Positions 52,839-62,297 of a stretch of 64,000 nucleotides of DNA are shown one piece after another; position 1 is the first letter of the stretch, and each line of letters begins with the position of its first letter. A program made the position numbers and the translations under genes. The notes beneath the pieces were generated by a model, which was given only the letters and a program-made list of their open reading frames with translations, was not told where the DNA came from and made no database searches. Origin of the DNA: JAWRCU01 sp033542235 (GTDB lineage Bacteria; Pseudomonadota; Alphaproteobacteria; Rhizobiales; Rhizobiaceae); NCBI RefSeq assembly GCF_033542235.1, contig NZ_JAWRCU010000006.1:310001-374000 (forward strand), in the 5' to 3' direction.

Positions 52839-53678
52839 TCAGATTTTATCGGTCTGCCAGGAGTCGAGGGCCGGCAGTTGGTCCGGGAATTCGCTGCCGC
52901 TCCTCATCGCGATCGCCGTCACCAGCATGTTGACGACGAGGTGGTGGTTCAGGCGGGACGCAAGCGGCGTCATGATCTCGGTCCGGTCGTACGGCAGCAC
53001 GGCAATCAGCACGTCCGACACGTGAGCGAGCGGACTGTCGGCTGCGGTGATCGACAAGATGCGCGCTCCCCTGGCGCGGGAGGCGATGGCGACATCGACC
53101 ATCTGCTTGGTGTGGCCCGACTGGGAGAAGATCAGCGCGACCTCGTTGGGCCGCGATGTCTCGGCGTGGAGCCACTGTTTCTTGCGCCCGATGAGGGCTG
53201 CGCATCGCATGCCCAGGCGCTGGAACTTGTGCTCGGCGTCGAGCGCCGTGATCTCGGAAATGCCGCTGGCATAAATGCCGATCCACGCTGCTGCGTGCAG
53301 CAATTTCGCCCCGGCATCGACCTCACCTGGATCGAGGTCCTCCAACAGGCGTTGAACGGCGTTCAGCGAGTTGCGCGCCGTCTTGCGCACGACGTTCTGA
53401 ATCGAATCGCCCGGAACGATCTGCTCATAGGCAAACGGCGCGGACGGCACGAGGCTCTGGGCAAGGCTCAGCTTGAAATCCTGATAGCCCTGGAAGCCGA
53501 AACGCCTGCAGAAGCGCATGATCGTCGGGTCGCTGACGTCGCACTGCTCCGACAGGCGGGCCATGCTCATGTGGATCACTTCGCCCGGATTGGCGCTTAC
53601 GAAGCGCGCCACTCGAAGCTCCGCCGCGCCCATCTCCTCGCTTTCCTGCAACACACGCTGCAACAAGCTCGTCGCCAT
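52839..53678 (-). CDS. RpiR/MurR-family transcriptional regulator
   Basis: 279 residues. HTH_6 domain (VARFVSANPGEVIHMSMARL, SEQCDVSDPTIMRFCRRFGF, QGYQDFKLSLAQSL) followed by a SIS domain (residues 120-260: IGIYASGISEITALDAEHKF, VALIFSQSGHTKQMVDVAI) that senses a sugar phosphate. Placed between the phosphatase and rpiA genes, it is the likely regulator of this operon; a palindrome at 57610-57625 is the candidate site. Confidence 0.92.
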   Translation of the reverse strand: MATSLLQRVLQESEEMGAAELRVARFVSANPGEVIHMSMARLSEQCDVSDPTIMRFCRRFGFQGYQDFKLSLAQSLVPSAPFAYEQIVPGDSIQNVVRKTARNSLNAVQRLLEDLDPGEVDAGAKLLHAAAWIGIYASGISEITALDAEHKFQRLGMRCAALIGRKKQWLHAETSRPNEVALIFSQSGHTKQMVDVAIASRARGARILSITAADSPLAHVSDVLIAVLPYDRTEIMTPLASRLNHHLVVNMLVTAIAMRSGSEFPDQLPALDSWQTDKI

Positions 53679-53687
53679 CTGTTCCCT

Positions 53688-54368
53688 CTACCTTGTTGGC
53701 ACAGGTCCAGGATTGGCCGCGAGATCGATCAGGCGGTCAAGGCGCCACTCCGGTTCGACCACAACCTGACTGCCCGATCCCCAGGAAACCGCATAGAAGG
53801 GAACCCCCGCCGCGCGGGCGGTCGCCTGATCGACCTTGGTGTCGCCGACATAGGCCCAGGCGTTTCCATTGAGGTCCATGCGCTCGGCCACAGCCAGCAG
53901 ATGACTTGGATGCGGTTTGCACGCCGGAGCGGCGTCGGCGCCCACCACCGTCTCGAACAACGAGGCGATACCCAGGATTTCCAGGACCCTGAGAGACAGT
54001 CCTTGCGGCTTGTTGGTGCAGATGCCGAGGCGCACACCGGCGCCGCGAAGCGCTTCGAGATCCTCGCGGACATGGGGATAGAACAAGGTGCGCTCGGCCG
54101 GTTCGCGGCTGTAATTGTCGAGATATTCCTCGACCGCCTCATCAACGGTCTTGTCGTCGACAGGCAGGCCTAGCGCCTCAAACATGTCCAGCAGCAGGCG
54201 ACGCGCCCCGAAGCCGATGAACTTCTCGACGAAGTCAACGGTTTGCGTCGGCCAGCCACGTCGATCCAGCACCTTGTTCATGGCAGCCGCTATGTCCGGT
54301 GCGCTGTCGATCAACGTGCCGTCGAGATCGAAGACAAGCGCTTTGTAGCTGGCATGACGATGGCTCAT
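53688..54368 (-). CDS. HAD-superfamily phosphatase, phosphoglycolate phosphatase type
   Basis: 226 residues from ATG 54368, 19 bases after the kinase stop, with AAAGAGG upstream. Motif I FDLDGTLIDS (nucleophile and acid Asp), motif II GICTNK, motif III Lys in CKPHPSHLL and motif IV VGDTKVD. The small helical cap (residues 25-90) is that of Gph. It hydrolyses 2-phosphoglycolate or another small sugar phosphate. Its presence within a sugar operon that also encodes an aldehyde dehydrogenase and a GlcD-like oxidase suggests C2 metabolites are produced. Confidence 0.86.
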   Translation of the reverse strand: MSHRHASYKALVFDLDGTLIDSAPDIAAAMNKVLDRRGWPTQTVDFVEKFIGFGARRLLLDMFEALGLPVDDKTVDEAVEEYLDNYSREPAERTLFYPHVREDLEALRGAGVRLGICTNKPQGLSLRVLEILGIASLFETVVGADAAPACKPHPSHLLAVAERMDLNGNAWAYVGDTKVDQATARAAGVPFYAVSWGSGSQVVVEPEWRLDRLIDLAANPGPVPTR

Positions 54369-54387
54369 GACGCCTCTTTCTCTGTTA

Positions 54388-55917
54388 TCAGGGGTCAAGT
54401 CGGGCTCTGTCGATCTCGTCGAAGCTCGGGGCAAGCGCATGGTAGAGGCCGGCATAGACGTCGAAGGCCTTGCGGAGAACTTTGGCTCCGGCGCTGTCGG
54501 GCGTCTCACGCGTCACGGGCCGGCAGACCTTGGCCGCCTCGACGGCATTCGGCCACATATCGATCCCGACACCGGCCACGAGCGCCGCGCCGAACGCACC
54601 GCCCTCGGCGGCCCCCTCGGTTGTCACGACATCGCAGTCGAACAGGTCGGCCTGCATCTGACGCCACAGTGCCGAACGCGCGCCACCGCCTGAAGCCTTG
54701 ATGACTTTGCGGCCGATATCGACCTTTTCCATGAGGGCGTAGATGTCGAACAGCGAATGGGTCACGCCTTCCATGACGCTCCTCGCCATGTCGGCAGCGC
54801 CGTGGCGGGCCGTCAGCCCCACAAACCCGCCGCGAGCGGCAGGGTCGGGATGCGGACAGCGCTCGCCGTTGAGGTAGGGCAAGAAAAAGAGCCCACGTGA
54901 CCCGGCCGGCGCACCGGCGGCAATCTCACAGACCTGCTCCGCCGAGAGCGCGTTGCCTTCGGAAAAGCCGGCAAGCAGCGTGCGGAACCATTCCATCGCG
55001 CCGCCGGCGTTGAGGGACACTCCCATGCAGTGCCATTTCTCCGGCGCTACATTGCAGAAGACCTGCAGCCGCCCGTCAGGATTGGCTACCGGCTCGTCGA
55101 GGGCTGCCGCCACGATGCCTGCGGTCCCTATCGTGGTTTGAAGCTCGCCCGGCCCGATCACGCCCGAACCAATCGTCTGAATGACGCTGTCGCCACCGCC
55201 GCCGACCACGGGCGTGCCGGCCGGCAGACCGAAGAGTTCCGCACCGGACCTGCTGACGCGGCCGCTGACGATGTGGGATTCGTGGCATGGGGGCATCAGC
55301 GCAGGATCGATGCCGATCACCTCCAGAAGGCCGGTCGCCCAGCTTCGATTGCGGGTGTCGAAAAGCCCGGTGCCGGACGCGTCGGACACCTCGGTCGCGA
55401 GCTCGCCCGTCAACAGCAGCCGGAGGTAGTCCTTCGGGTTGAGCACATGCCTGAGGCGGCCGAACAGCTCCGGCTCGTGGTTTCGCATCCAGACGATCTT
55501 GCCACCGGTGTAGCCCACCAGCATGCGATTGTTCGTCTGGCGGAGCAGGCCATCAAGGCCGCCCGCGCGCTCGGTGATATCGATGCATTCCTGACCATTC
55601 CTCTGATCGTTCCACAAGATCGCCGGGCGCAGTACCTGGTGCGCCGCGTCCAGCGGCGTGAGCCCGTGCATCTGGCCGGAAAGGCCGATGGCCGCGATCT
55701 CGACGCCCGGGCTTCGCGCGAGCACGCCGGCAACCGCGGCTCGCGCCCCATTTACCCAGAGTTGAGGATCTTGCTCAGTCCATCCGGGGTGCGGCTGCGA
55801 CAATCCGTAGGTTTGCGTGCAGCTGGCGAGCGGCGCACCGTCAACGTCGATAAGCAACGCCTTGCAGCCGGAAGTGCCGATATCGATACCGAGGAGAGCC
55901 TGGGTCATGGCGCTCAC
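54388..55917 (-). CDS. xylB: FGGY-family carbohydrate kinase, xylulokinase
   Basis: 509 residues. ALLGIDIGTSGCKALLIDVD starts the FGGY_N domain; SGQMHGLTPLD, PAILWNDQRN and GGGGDSVIQTIGSG with the catalytic Asp, then FLPYLNGERCPH and ASGGGARSALWRQMQADLF match XylB. It phosphorylates D-xylulose or a related ketopentose with ATP. It overlaps the aldehyde dehydrogenase gene by four bases (ATGA), so the two are translationally coupled. Confidence 0.9.
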   Translation of the reverse strand: MSAMTQALLGIDIGTSGCKALLIDVDGAPLASCTQTYGLSQPHPGWTEQDPQLWVNGARAAVAGVLARSPGVEIAAIGLSGQMHGLTPLDAAHQVLRPAILWNDQRNGQECIDITERAGGLDGLLRQTNNRMLVGYTGGKIVWMRNHEPELFGRLRHVLNPKDYLRLLLTGELATEVSDASGTGLFDTRNRSWATGLLEVIGIDPALMPPCHESHIVSGRVSRSGAELFGLPAGTPVVGGGGDSVIQTIGSGVIGPGELQTTIGTAGIVAAALDEPVANPDGRLQVFCNVAPEKWHCMGVSLNAGGAMEWFRTLLAGFSEGNALSAEQVCEIAAGAPAGSRGLFFLPYLNGERCPHPDPAARGGFVGLTARHGAADMARSVMEGVTHSLFDIYALMEKVDIGRKVIKASGGGARSALWRQMQADLFDCDVVTTEGAAEGGAFGAALVAGVGIDMWPNAVEAAKVCRPVTRETPDSAGAKVLRKAFDVYAGLYHALAPSFDEIDRARLDP

Positions 55918-57377
55918 CCCGCCTTGGGCTCGTCGTAACGGATGCGGATGTGCTTAAAATTCAGGTATTCAAGCATGCCCTCACGGCCGTGCTCGTAGCC
56001 CACGCCACTCTGCTTGCGGCCGCCATAGGGCGCGTTCATGATGCCTGCGTCGACATTGTTCACGGCGACGTTGCCATAGTCGAGTCGGCTCGACAGGTAA
56101 CGGATCTCGTCCGCGTCCTTGGCATAGACATAGGAAGCGAGGCCGTAGGGCGTGTCGTTGGCGAGTTCGACGGCTTCATCCAGATTGTCGAAAGCCATGA
56201 CGCCGACCAATGGCCCGAAAGTCTCTTCCGTCATCACCTTCATCGCGTGCGTGCAGTCGGAAACGACTGTCGGACGGAAGAAGTGGCCGCGCGAAAAAGC
56301 CTCGCCCTCCGGGGCACGCCCGCCGGCAATGAGCTTTCCACCCCTGGCCAGGGCGTCGGCCAGGTGATCCATGGTTTTGTTCAAAGGTTCGGCCGACGCC
56401 ATGGCGCCGACATCGGCATCCGGCGTGTCGATGCCGTTCCCGACCACCAGCCGGTCGGCCGCCTCGCCGAGGCGGCACACGAAGGTCTCGGCGACCGGCC
56501 GCGCGACATAGATGCGATTGATGGCAATACAGATCTGCCCCATGTTGCGGAAGGAACGCCGCACCGCTCCCTTGACCGCAGCATCCAGATCCGCCGATGC
56601 CGTAACGATCAACGGGCAATTGCCGCCGAGCTCGAGCGACAGGCGCTTGATCGTCGTGCAGGAGCGCTGGATCTGCAGGCCAACCCTGCTCGACCCGGTG
56701 AAGGCGATCTTGTCCACGTCGGGATGCTCGACCAAGGCCTGCCCCACCTCGGCTCCGGAGCCGGTGAGGACGTTGACCACACCGGCGGGGATGCCCGCCT
56801 TTTCAGTCATCTTGGCAATAGCAAGTGCTGTGAAGGGAGTGAGTTCAGCCGGCTTGATGACGATGGTGCAGCCTGCAGCCAGCGCGGCGCAAAGCTTCCA
56901 CCCGATCAGCTCGGCCGGATAGTTCCAAGGCGTGATGGCGCCTACCACTCCGATCGGCTCGCGCACGACCAGGCTATCGATATCGGTCGTGGTATTGGGG
57001 ACAATCTCGCCATGGATGCGGACCGCCTCTTCGGCGTAGAAGTGGCACGCCTCGGCCAGCTTCAGGATCTCGCCCTTGGCCTCGTTGAGCGGCTTGCCCT
57101 GCTCCAGCGTCATGATGCGGGCCATCGCGTCCGCCTCGGCCGCAATATTGTCGCCGAGCGCGTGCAATGCTCTGGACCGCTCCAATGGCGCTCGTCGCGA
57201 CCAGGTCTTGAACGCCTTGCGAGCCGCGGCGACGGCTTGATCGACCTCGCGGGGCGTCGCCGCAGCGACATGGCCGATCACTTCCCTTGTGGCCGGATTT
57301 TCGACAGCAATATGTGCGCCTTCGCCGCGGCGCCACGAGCCGTCGATAAAGAGCCGTTCGACGAGGTCCTGCAACAC
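55914..57377 (-). CDS. NAD(P)-dependent aldehyde dehydrogenase
   Basis: 487 residues. Active-site residues: Asn152 (TPWNYPAELIGWKL), Glu249 (LSLELGGNCP) and nucleophile Cys283 (RNMGQICIAINRIYV). GYEHGREGMLEYLNFKHIRI is the usual C-terminal block. It resembles the AldA/glycolaldehyde-lactaldehyde and succinate-semialdehyde subgroup. As first gene of the pentose operon it may oxidise glycolaldehyde or another aldehyde released during catabolism, feeding the GlcD-like oxidase. Confidence 0.9.
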   Translation of the reverse strand: MLQDLVERLFIDGSWRRGEGAHIAVENPATREVIGHVAAATPREVDQAVAAARKAFKTWSRRAPLERSRALHALGDNIAAEADAMARIMTLEQGKPLNEAKGEILKLAEACHFYAEEAVRIHGEIVPNTTTDIDSLVVREPIGVVGAITPWNYPAELIGWKLCAALAAGCTIVIKPAELTPFTALAIAKMTEKAGIPAGVVNVLTGSGAEVGQALVEHPDVDKIAFTGSSRVGLQIQRSCTTIKRLSLELGGNCPLIVTASADLDAAVKGAVRRSFRNMGQICIAINRIYVARPVAETFVCRLGEAADRLVVGNGIDTPDADVGAMASAEPLNKTMDHLADALARGGKLIAGGRAPEGEAFSRGHFFRPTVVSDCTHAMKVMTEETFGPLVGVMAFDNLDEAVELANDTPYGLASYVYAKDADEIRYLSSRLDYGNVAVNNVDAGIMNAPYGGRKQSGVGYEHGREGMLEYLNFKHIRIRYDEPKAG

Positions 57378-57765
57378 GGGACGATGCTCCTCTAAGCCTT
57401 GCCGGCCGCCAGTCTCGACTGCCGGCGGAGGGGATAATATAGAAATACTACATGCGCAACACCCTTCACTGAAGCGCGGTCATGTGCCCCGTTTCGTCAG
57501 GCGCATGGCTCAACCTGTTGATAATTTGATCACGAGAAACTCGGAGCGAGTGCGATAGCCTTGCACACGGGAAAGCCATGAAGCCATCCCGGTTCGGGCT
57601 TTGGCCAAAATAGTAGTTATACTATGAGTCAACCTCCGCTCGCGTACCCCGCTTTGTCAATGCCTCAGACGTGCCCTTCAGAGAAGAGTGACGATCCGAT
57701 CTCCGAAACCGATCGGCTGGGGTCGCGTTCATCCCAAGAGCGGGCGACACCAATGGAGCAGCGCA
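57378..57765. other. Promoter region of the pentose operon
   Basis: 388 bases between the divergent aldehyde dehydrogenase and DUF2934 genes. It contains an AT-rich stretch at 57430-57455 (GGATAATATAGAAATACTAC) close to the operon start and the palindrome at 57610-57625. No coding sequence seen. Confidence 0.5.
57610..57625. promoter_or_regulatory. Palindrome ATAGTA-GTTA-TACTAT, candidate RpiR operator
   Basis: Perfect 6-bp arms around a 4-bp centre, 233 bases upstream of the aldehyde dehydrogenase ATG. A TACTA half-site occurs nearer the gene at 57446-57450, and a related block precedes the transporter genes at 51891-51900. The RpiR protein encoded in the operon is the natural candidate to bind, by inference. 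Confidence 0.4.
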
Positions 57766-57963
57766 ATGCCTAGCAAGGAAGAGTGGATCAAGCAGCGCGC
57801 GCGAGAGCTTTGGGAGCGCGAAGGCCAACGACCCGAGGCCGAGCAGGAATGCTGGGACAAAGCCGTCCATGAATATGAGGCGGCGAGTTCGGAGAGTGAG
57901 CACGGGCCCGCAAATACGGATCCGACCGTCGGTTCAGGTTCGGATCCCACGCGAGAGACCTGA
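57766..57963 (+). CDS. Small DUF2934-family protein
   Basis: 65 residues from ATG 57766, with GGAG nine bases upstream. The N-terminal part IKQRARELWEREGQRPEAEQ followed by ECWDKAVHEYEAA is the short helical DUF2934 pattern, common in rhizobia and of unknown function. The rest (SSESEHGPANTDPTVGSG) looks disordered. Transcribed divergently from the pentose operon; no functional tie is apparent. Confidence 0.7.
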   Translation: MPSKEEWIKQRARELWEREGQRPEAEQECWDKAVHEYEAASSESEHGPANTDPTVGSGSDPTRET

Positions 57964-58098
57964 TAGCCTCGCCCGCCCACAATGATGGATGCTCACATGT
58001 TGGCGAGCATGCGCCATCAAGTTGCAATTGCCGCGACGCTGAAGCGCAGACGGATAAGCCCAGGTTGGAGAATTGGCTGCCGTTGCGAGCAGCATCGC

Positions 58099-59358
58099 TC
58101 ACACCAGCGGCAGATCGCGAACGCCGCGACTGCCACGGCGGGTCAAGCACCAGAACACGAGACCGGCTGCGCTGAAGGTGGCCCCGAGAATGGCGACCCC
58201 GGGCCAACCTAGAAAAGCATAGATCGTCGTTGCCGAGATCGCGCCGATGCCGCTGCCTATGGAATAAAACACCATATATCCACCCACGAGGCGGCTTTGG
58301 GCTTCGGGATGCGCAGCAAGGATGAGGCTCTGATTGGTCACGTGGACAGCTTGCACGGACAGATCGAGCAAGATGACGCCGATCGCGAGAGCAATCAGCG
58401 AGGAATGCAGGAGCGCGATCGGCAGCCAGGAACAGGTCAAAAGAGCCAGCGCGATTCCGGTCGTCGATTGTCCAAGTCCACGGTCAGCAAGACGGCCCGC
58501 ACCGCCGGCGGCGAGAGCGCCTGCCAGTCCGGCCAGGCCGAAAAGACCGATCTCTGTATGCGACAAGAACAGGGGCGTTGCGCTCAGCGGCAGGACCAGT
58601 GAGGTCCACAGTGTGCTGAAGCTCGCGAAGATCAGAAGCGCCAAGACGGCACGGCCCCTGACGAGCCGATCACGCAGGAACAGCGTCGGTATTGAGCGCA
58701 ATATAGCTCCGTAGCTTTCGGAGGTTGGCTTGGTGGCATTGCGCGGCAGGAGACAGGCGAGCAACGCGCTCATGACGAATGTCAGCAGAGCGGAGGTGAG
58801 ATAAACAGACCTCCAGCCACCGAGATCGGCGATAACCCCTGACACGAAGCGGGCGGAGAGAATTCCGATCACGACACCGCTGGTGACAAGACCCACGGCG
58901 CGCCCGCGTTGGGACGGCGTGGAGAGCGTTGCAGTAAAGGCGACGAGAACCTGCACCACCACGGCCAGCAGTCCAACCACGATCATCCCAGCGAACAGCA
59001 CGCCCACATGGTGCGCCGTGCCAACAAATACGAGCGCCACCGCCGACAGGAAGGTTTGAGCGACGACGAGCTTGCGGCGATCGACGAGATCGCCGAGCGG
59101 CACGATGAAAACAAGACCGAGCGCATAGCCCGCCTGCGTCAGCATAACGACAAGTCCGATCGAGGCAGGGCTGATCGCGAAGGCGGCAGCCATCGAATCG
59201 AGCAAGGGTTGAGCGTAGTAGATATTGGCGACACTCATCCCGCATGTGACTGCAAACACAAGCAACAGGCCTCGGGTCACTCCGTAGGGCGAGCCGTGCT
59301 GGTGTGATCCGGCGACGATTGTCCCGGTTGCCCCGCCCGCTGCTTCCGTCATGCTCAC
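58099..59358 (-). CDS. MFS efflux transporter
   Basis: 419 residues from the GTG at 59358 (an ATG two codons later is possible; GAGG spacing favours the GTG). Twelve hydrophobic helices; the loop 2-3 motif GDLVDRRKLVVAQ (Gly-x3-Asp-Arg-Arg) and the YAQPLLDSMAAAFAISPA start match the NepI/YnfM/arabinose-efflux branch of the major facilitator superfamily. It expels a small molecule of unknown identity with proton antiport. Divergent from an HxlR regulator whose presumed sites lie between the genes. Confidence 0.9.
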   Translation of the reverse strand: MSMTEAAGGATGTIVAGSHQHGSPYGVTRGLLLVFAVTCGMSVANIYYAQPLLDSMAAAFAISPASIGLVVMLTQAGYALGLVFIVPLGDLVDRRKLVVAQTFLSAVALVFVGTAHHVGVLFAGMIVVGLLAVVVQVLVAFTATLSTPSQRGRAVGLVTSGVVIGILSARFVSGVIADLGGWRSVYLTSALLTFVMSALLACLLPRNATKPTSESYGAILRSIPTLFLRDRLVRGRAVLALLIFASFSTLWTSLVLPLSATPLFLSHTEIGLFGLAGLAGALAAGGAGRLADRGLGQSTTGIALALLTCSWLPIALLHSSLIALAIGVILLDLSVQAVHVTNQSLILAAHPEAQSRLVGGYMVFYSIGSGIGAISATTIYAFLGWPGVAILGATFSAAGLVFWCLTRRGSRGVRDLPLV

Positions 59359-59376
59359 GCGACCTCATACCAAAAA

Positions 59377-59433
59377 TTAGTCCTATATTGAGACCACTTG
59401 CGTTTCACCAAGTCTAGTTCTATTTTAGAACCA
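59377..59433. promoter_or_regulatory. Two operator-like repeats in the MFS/hxlR divergent promoter
   Basis: Two related 20-base blocks 37 bases apart: one around AGTCCTATATTGAGACCA (59377-59396) and one around CTAGTTCTATTTTAGAACCA (59414-59433), the second containing a perfect palindrome TTCTA-TTT-TAGAA. They fill the gap between the starts and fit sites for the HxlR dimer that would control both genes. Confidence 0.6.
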
Positions 59434-59463
59434 GTTTTGCGATGGTAGGTTGGAGGACGCCCG

Positions 59464-59985
59464 GTGGCGAAGCGGATCAGTTTGGCAGACGCGGATTGCC
59501 CAGTCGCTCGCGCTTTGGATGTCATCGGCGACTGGTGGTCGTTGCTGATCATCCGCGACGCCTTCGACGGTGTGCGGCGCTTTAGCGACTTCCAGTCGGG
59601 ACTGGGCATCGCCAAGGGAATGTTGTCAACGCGACTCCGCGATCTTGTCGAGCGCGGCGTGCTCACGACGGAGCCGGCCTCGGACGGGAGCGCCTATCGG
59701 GATTACGTCCTGACGGAGCGGGGCCGCAGCCTGTTCCTTGTTCTCGTCGCGCTTCGCCAATGGGGGGAAGGTCATTTATATCGGGAAGGCGAGCGTCACT
59801 CGCTGCTTGTGGATACCGCAAAGAGCGAGCCTGTCGCTCGGCTGGAACTTCGGTCGAGGGATGGGCGCGTGCTCCGCTGGACTGACACGCGCGTCCGGAA
59901 GGTCGACGAAAAATCTGAACTGCCCGGACGCAAAGCCGTTGGTCGAACCAAGGTAAAGGACCTCACGCGAAACGCGCGAGATTGA
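59464..59985 (+). CDS. HxlR-family transcriptional regulator
   Basis: 173 residues from a GTG preceded by GGAGG. The HxlR winged helix is complete: CPVARALDVIGDWWSLLIIR, RRFSDFQSGLGIAKGMLSTR, LRDLVERGVLTTEP and YVLTERGRSLFLVL. Cys12 sits where redox- or electrophile-sensing Cys is found in many HxlR proteins. It most likely represses the divergent MFS exporter and itself. Confidence 0.9.
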   Translation: MAKRISLADADCPVARALDVIGDWWSLLIIRDAFDGVRRFSDFQSGLGIAKGMLSTRLRDLVERGVLTTEPASDGSAYRDYVLTERGRSLFLVLVALRQWGEGHLYREGERHSLLVDTAKSEPVARLELRSRDGRVLRWTDTRVRKVDEKSELPGRKAVGRTKVKDLTRNARD

Positions 59986-60072
59986 CGGATTGCGGCAACC
60001 ATTTCGGCCTCATGGACGAGGATCCATCTCCGCACCTATCCTGGCCTGCGGTTGTGATGCGCGAACACATGA

Positions 60073-62297
60073 TCATATTGCGTTCAGCGCCGCGCTGACG
60101 CGCTCACGTGTAAGCGGCAGGTCGAAGAGCCGTTTGCCGATCGCGTTGCGAACGGCGTTGCTTACCGCCGCCGAAGTCGGGCCTTGTGCTGCCTCGCCGG
60201 TTCCCAGGAAAGGCTGGCCAGGCTGGTCGATGACGTGCACGTCGACGCTGTCCGGAACACTTGCAAAGCGCAGGATCGGATAGCTCGACCAGTCTATGCT
60301 CGTGATCCGTGTCCTGTCGAAGGTCACCGCCTCGTAAAGCGTCCAGCTGATCGACTGTAGAATGCCGCCTTGCGTCTGGTTGCGGATGCCGTCCGAGTTG
60401 ACGGCCTGGCCGCTGTCGATCGCCGCGACGGCGCGCACAACGCGGATGCGTCCGGTTTCCCGCTCGATCCCGACCTCCACGGCAACCGCCAGATAGGCGG
60501 CATGGTTCTTGTAACGGGCGAACGCAAAGCCTTTGCCACGATCGGCGCCCAGATCGCCTTTCCTCCAATCGAACTTCTCTGCGGCAAGCTTCACCACGCC
60601 CTGCGCGCGCGGATCGTCCAGGTGAGTCAGCCGGAACTCTACCGGGTCGCGATTGGCCTTCAGCGCCAGCTCGTCGATCGAGCTCTCGATCGCGAATACG
60701 TTGGCGTAGGCGCCGAGAGAGCGAAGAGCTGAAACGCGGACGGGCATGTCCGGCAGGAAGTGCCACAGCACCCTTTTGTTCGGGATCGTATAGAGCGGAT
60801 CGGCGTTGCGGTCGCCATTGCCGGACGGCGTGATCTCCATCTTCGCCGGCTGCGGCGTCGCCGGGTTCCCCTTGTGGCGCGCCGCAATCAGGGCGCCCGC
60901 ACCGCCGGGTCGTGTCGAGTGCGTGTTGCTCCAGACGTCGAGCGCCCAGCTGTCGATCTTGCCACTGTCGACTGAGGCCCGCACTTTCACCACCATCGCA
61001 GGGCCGAACGGCTCCCAGGCATGTTCCTGCTCGCGCATCCACTGCACACGCACCGGCCGGCCGGGCAGCTTCGAAGCGATCAGGGCAGCATCGCCAGCCG
61101 CATCATCGGCGCCGTTGTGGCCGTAGCAGCCCGAGCCTTCCATATGGATGACCCGCACCCGCTCTGCGGCATCGACAGCATTCCGGCAATCGCGCCGCGA
61201 TCGGGAAACACACCTTGCGTATGGGACCAGACGGTGAGGCCTCGGGCTTCGTCCATCAGCGCAACAGCACAGGAAGGGCCGATCGATCCGTGAATCTGAT
61301 AGGGCCGCGTGAAGGTCGCCTCGAAACTCTCGCCCCGGAAGGACGGGTTTCCGGCCTCGGCCACCGTTCCGACCTCGCGCGCCAGTCCTTGCAGGACGTT
61401 CGGCAGGTCGGCCTCGTCAGGCAGGGCTTGGGTTTCGTTCCATTTGGCCGCGGCGGCGAGCGCGCGCATGGCGACGATCGCCTGATATTCCTTATTGGCC
61501 ACGACGGCGAGGAAATTGCCGTCGCGGATCACCGAGACAACGCCCGGCATCGCCTGAATCGGGTGGGTATCGAGCTCGGCAAGCTTGGCGCCATAGCTCG
61601 GGGGCCGAACGACGCGCGCATGCAACATGCCGTCGAGCCTGAGGTCCTGTACATAGGCGACGGCGCCGGTCACCTTGCCGGGGATATCGACCCTGCGAAG
61701 CTCCTTGCCGATCACGCGCAAGGCATCCGGCTGCTTGAGCGCCGAGCTCGGCTTCGCCTCGACATGCAGGTTGAGACCCGCGGCGAGCTCGCCGTAGCTC
61801 ACGGAGCGGCCATCGGAGGTCTTGATCGCTTTTTCTTGCGCCTTCAGCTCGGCCACAGCAACGCCGAGCCGTGGCGCAGCCGCCGCAACCAGCAATTCGC
61901 GGACCTGCGCGGCCGCGTTGCGGATGGCGGTGCCGCTGTTCTGCATGGACTGGCTGCCGGCGGTAAAGCCTTCGTTGGGCGTGCGGCCGGTATCGGCGGT
62001 AATCAGCTCGATCTCGGCGGGTCCAACATCCAGTTCTTCGGCAGCGCATTGCAGCAGCGCCGTGCAAATGCCCTGGCCAAGTTCCGCCTTGCCGGTGAAC
62101 ACGGTGATCTTCCCTTCCGCGTCGATGCGAATCCAGGAATCGAGGAAACGATCGCCATCCAGACTGCCGGGCAGTTTCTGAGGCGATGCCGGAGGCGCAG
62201 ACTCCTGACCATAGGCGCCGCCGATCGAGAAGGCGACGACGAGCGCGCCGCCGGCCTTGAGCAGGCTGCGGCGGCTGAGGTTTGGATTGGCGTTCAT
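60073..62297 (-). pseudogene. Molybdopterin-binding large subunit of a xanthine-oxidase-family dehydrogenase (IorB type), one frameshift
   Basis: From ATG 62297 (one-base overlap with the small-subunit stop) the frame codes for a Tat signal (LSRRSLLKAGGALVVAFSIG), then GKAELGQGICTALLQCAAEE, GFTAGSQSMQNSGTAIRNAA and on to HTQGVFPDRGAIAGMLSM. Near 61165 the reading moves by one base; the second frame continues ERVRVIHMEGSGCYGHNGAD to the end (VIDQPGQPFLGTGEAAQGPT). Together they would give about 741 residues, normal for the isoquinoline/nicotinate/aldehyde dehydrogenase family. The simplest explanation is one missing G (CCGCAGAG for CCGGCAGAG). It is either a recent mutation or a sequence error. 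Confidence 0.85.
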
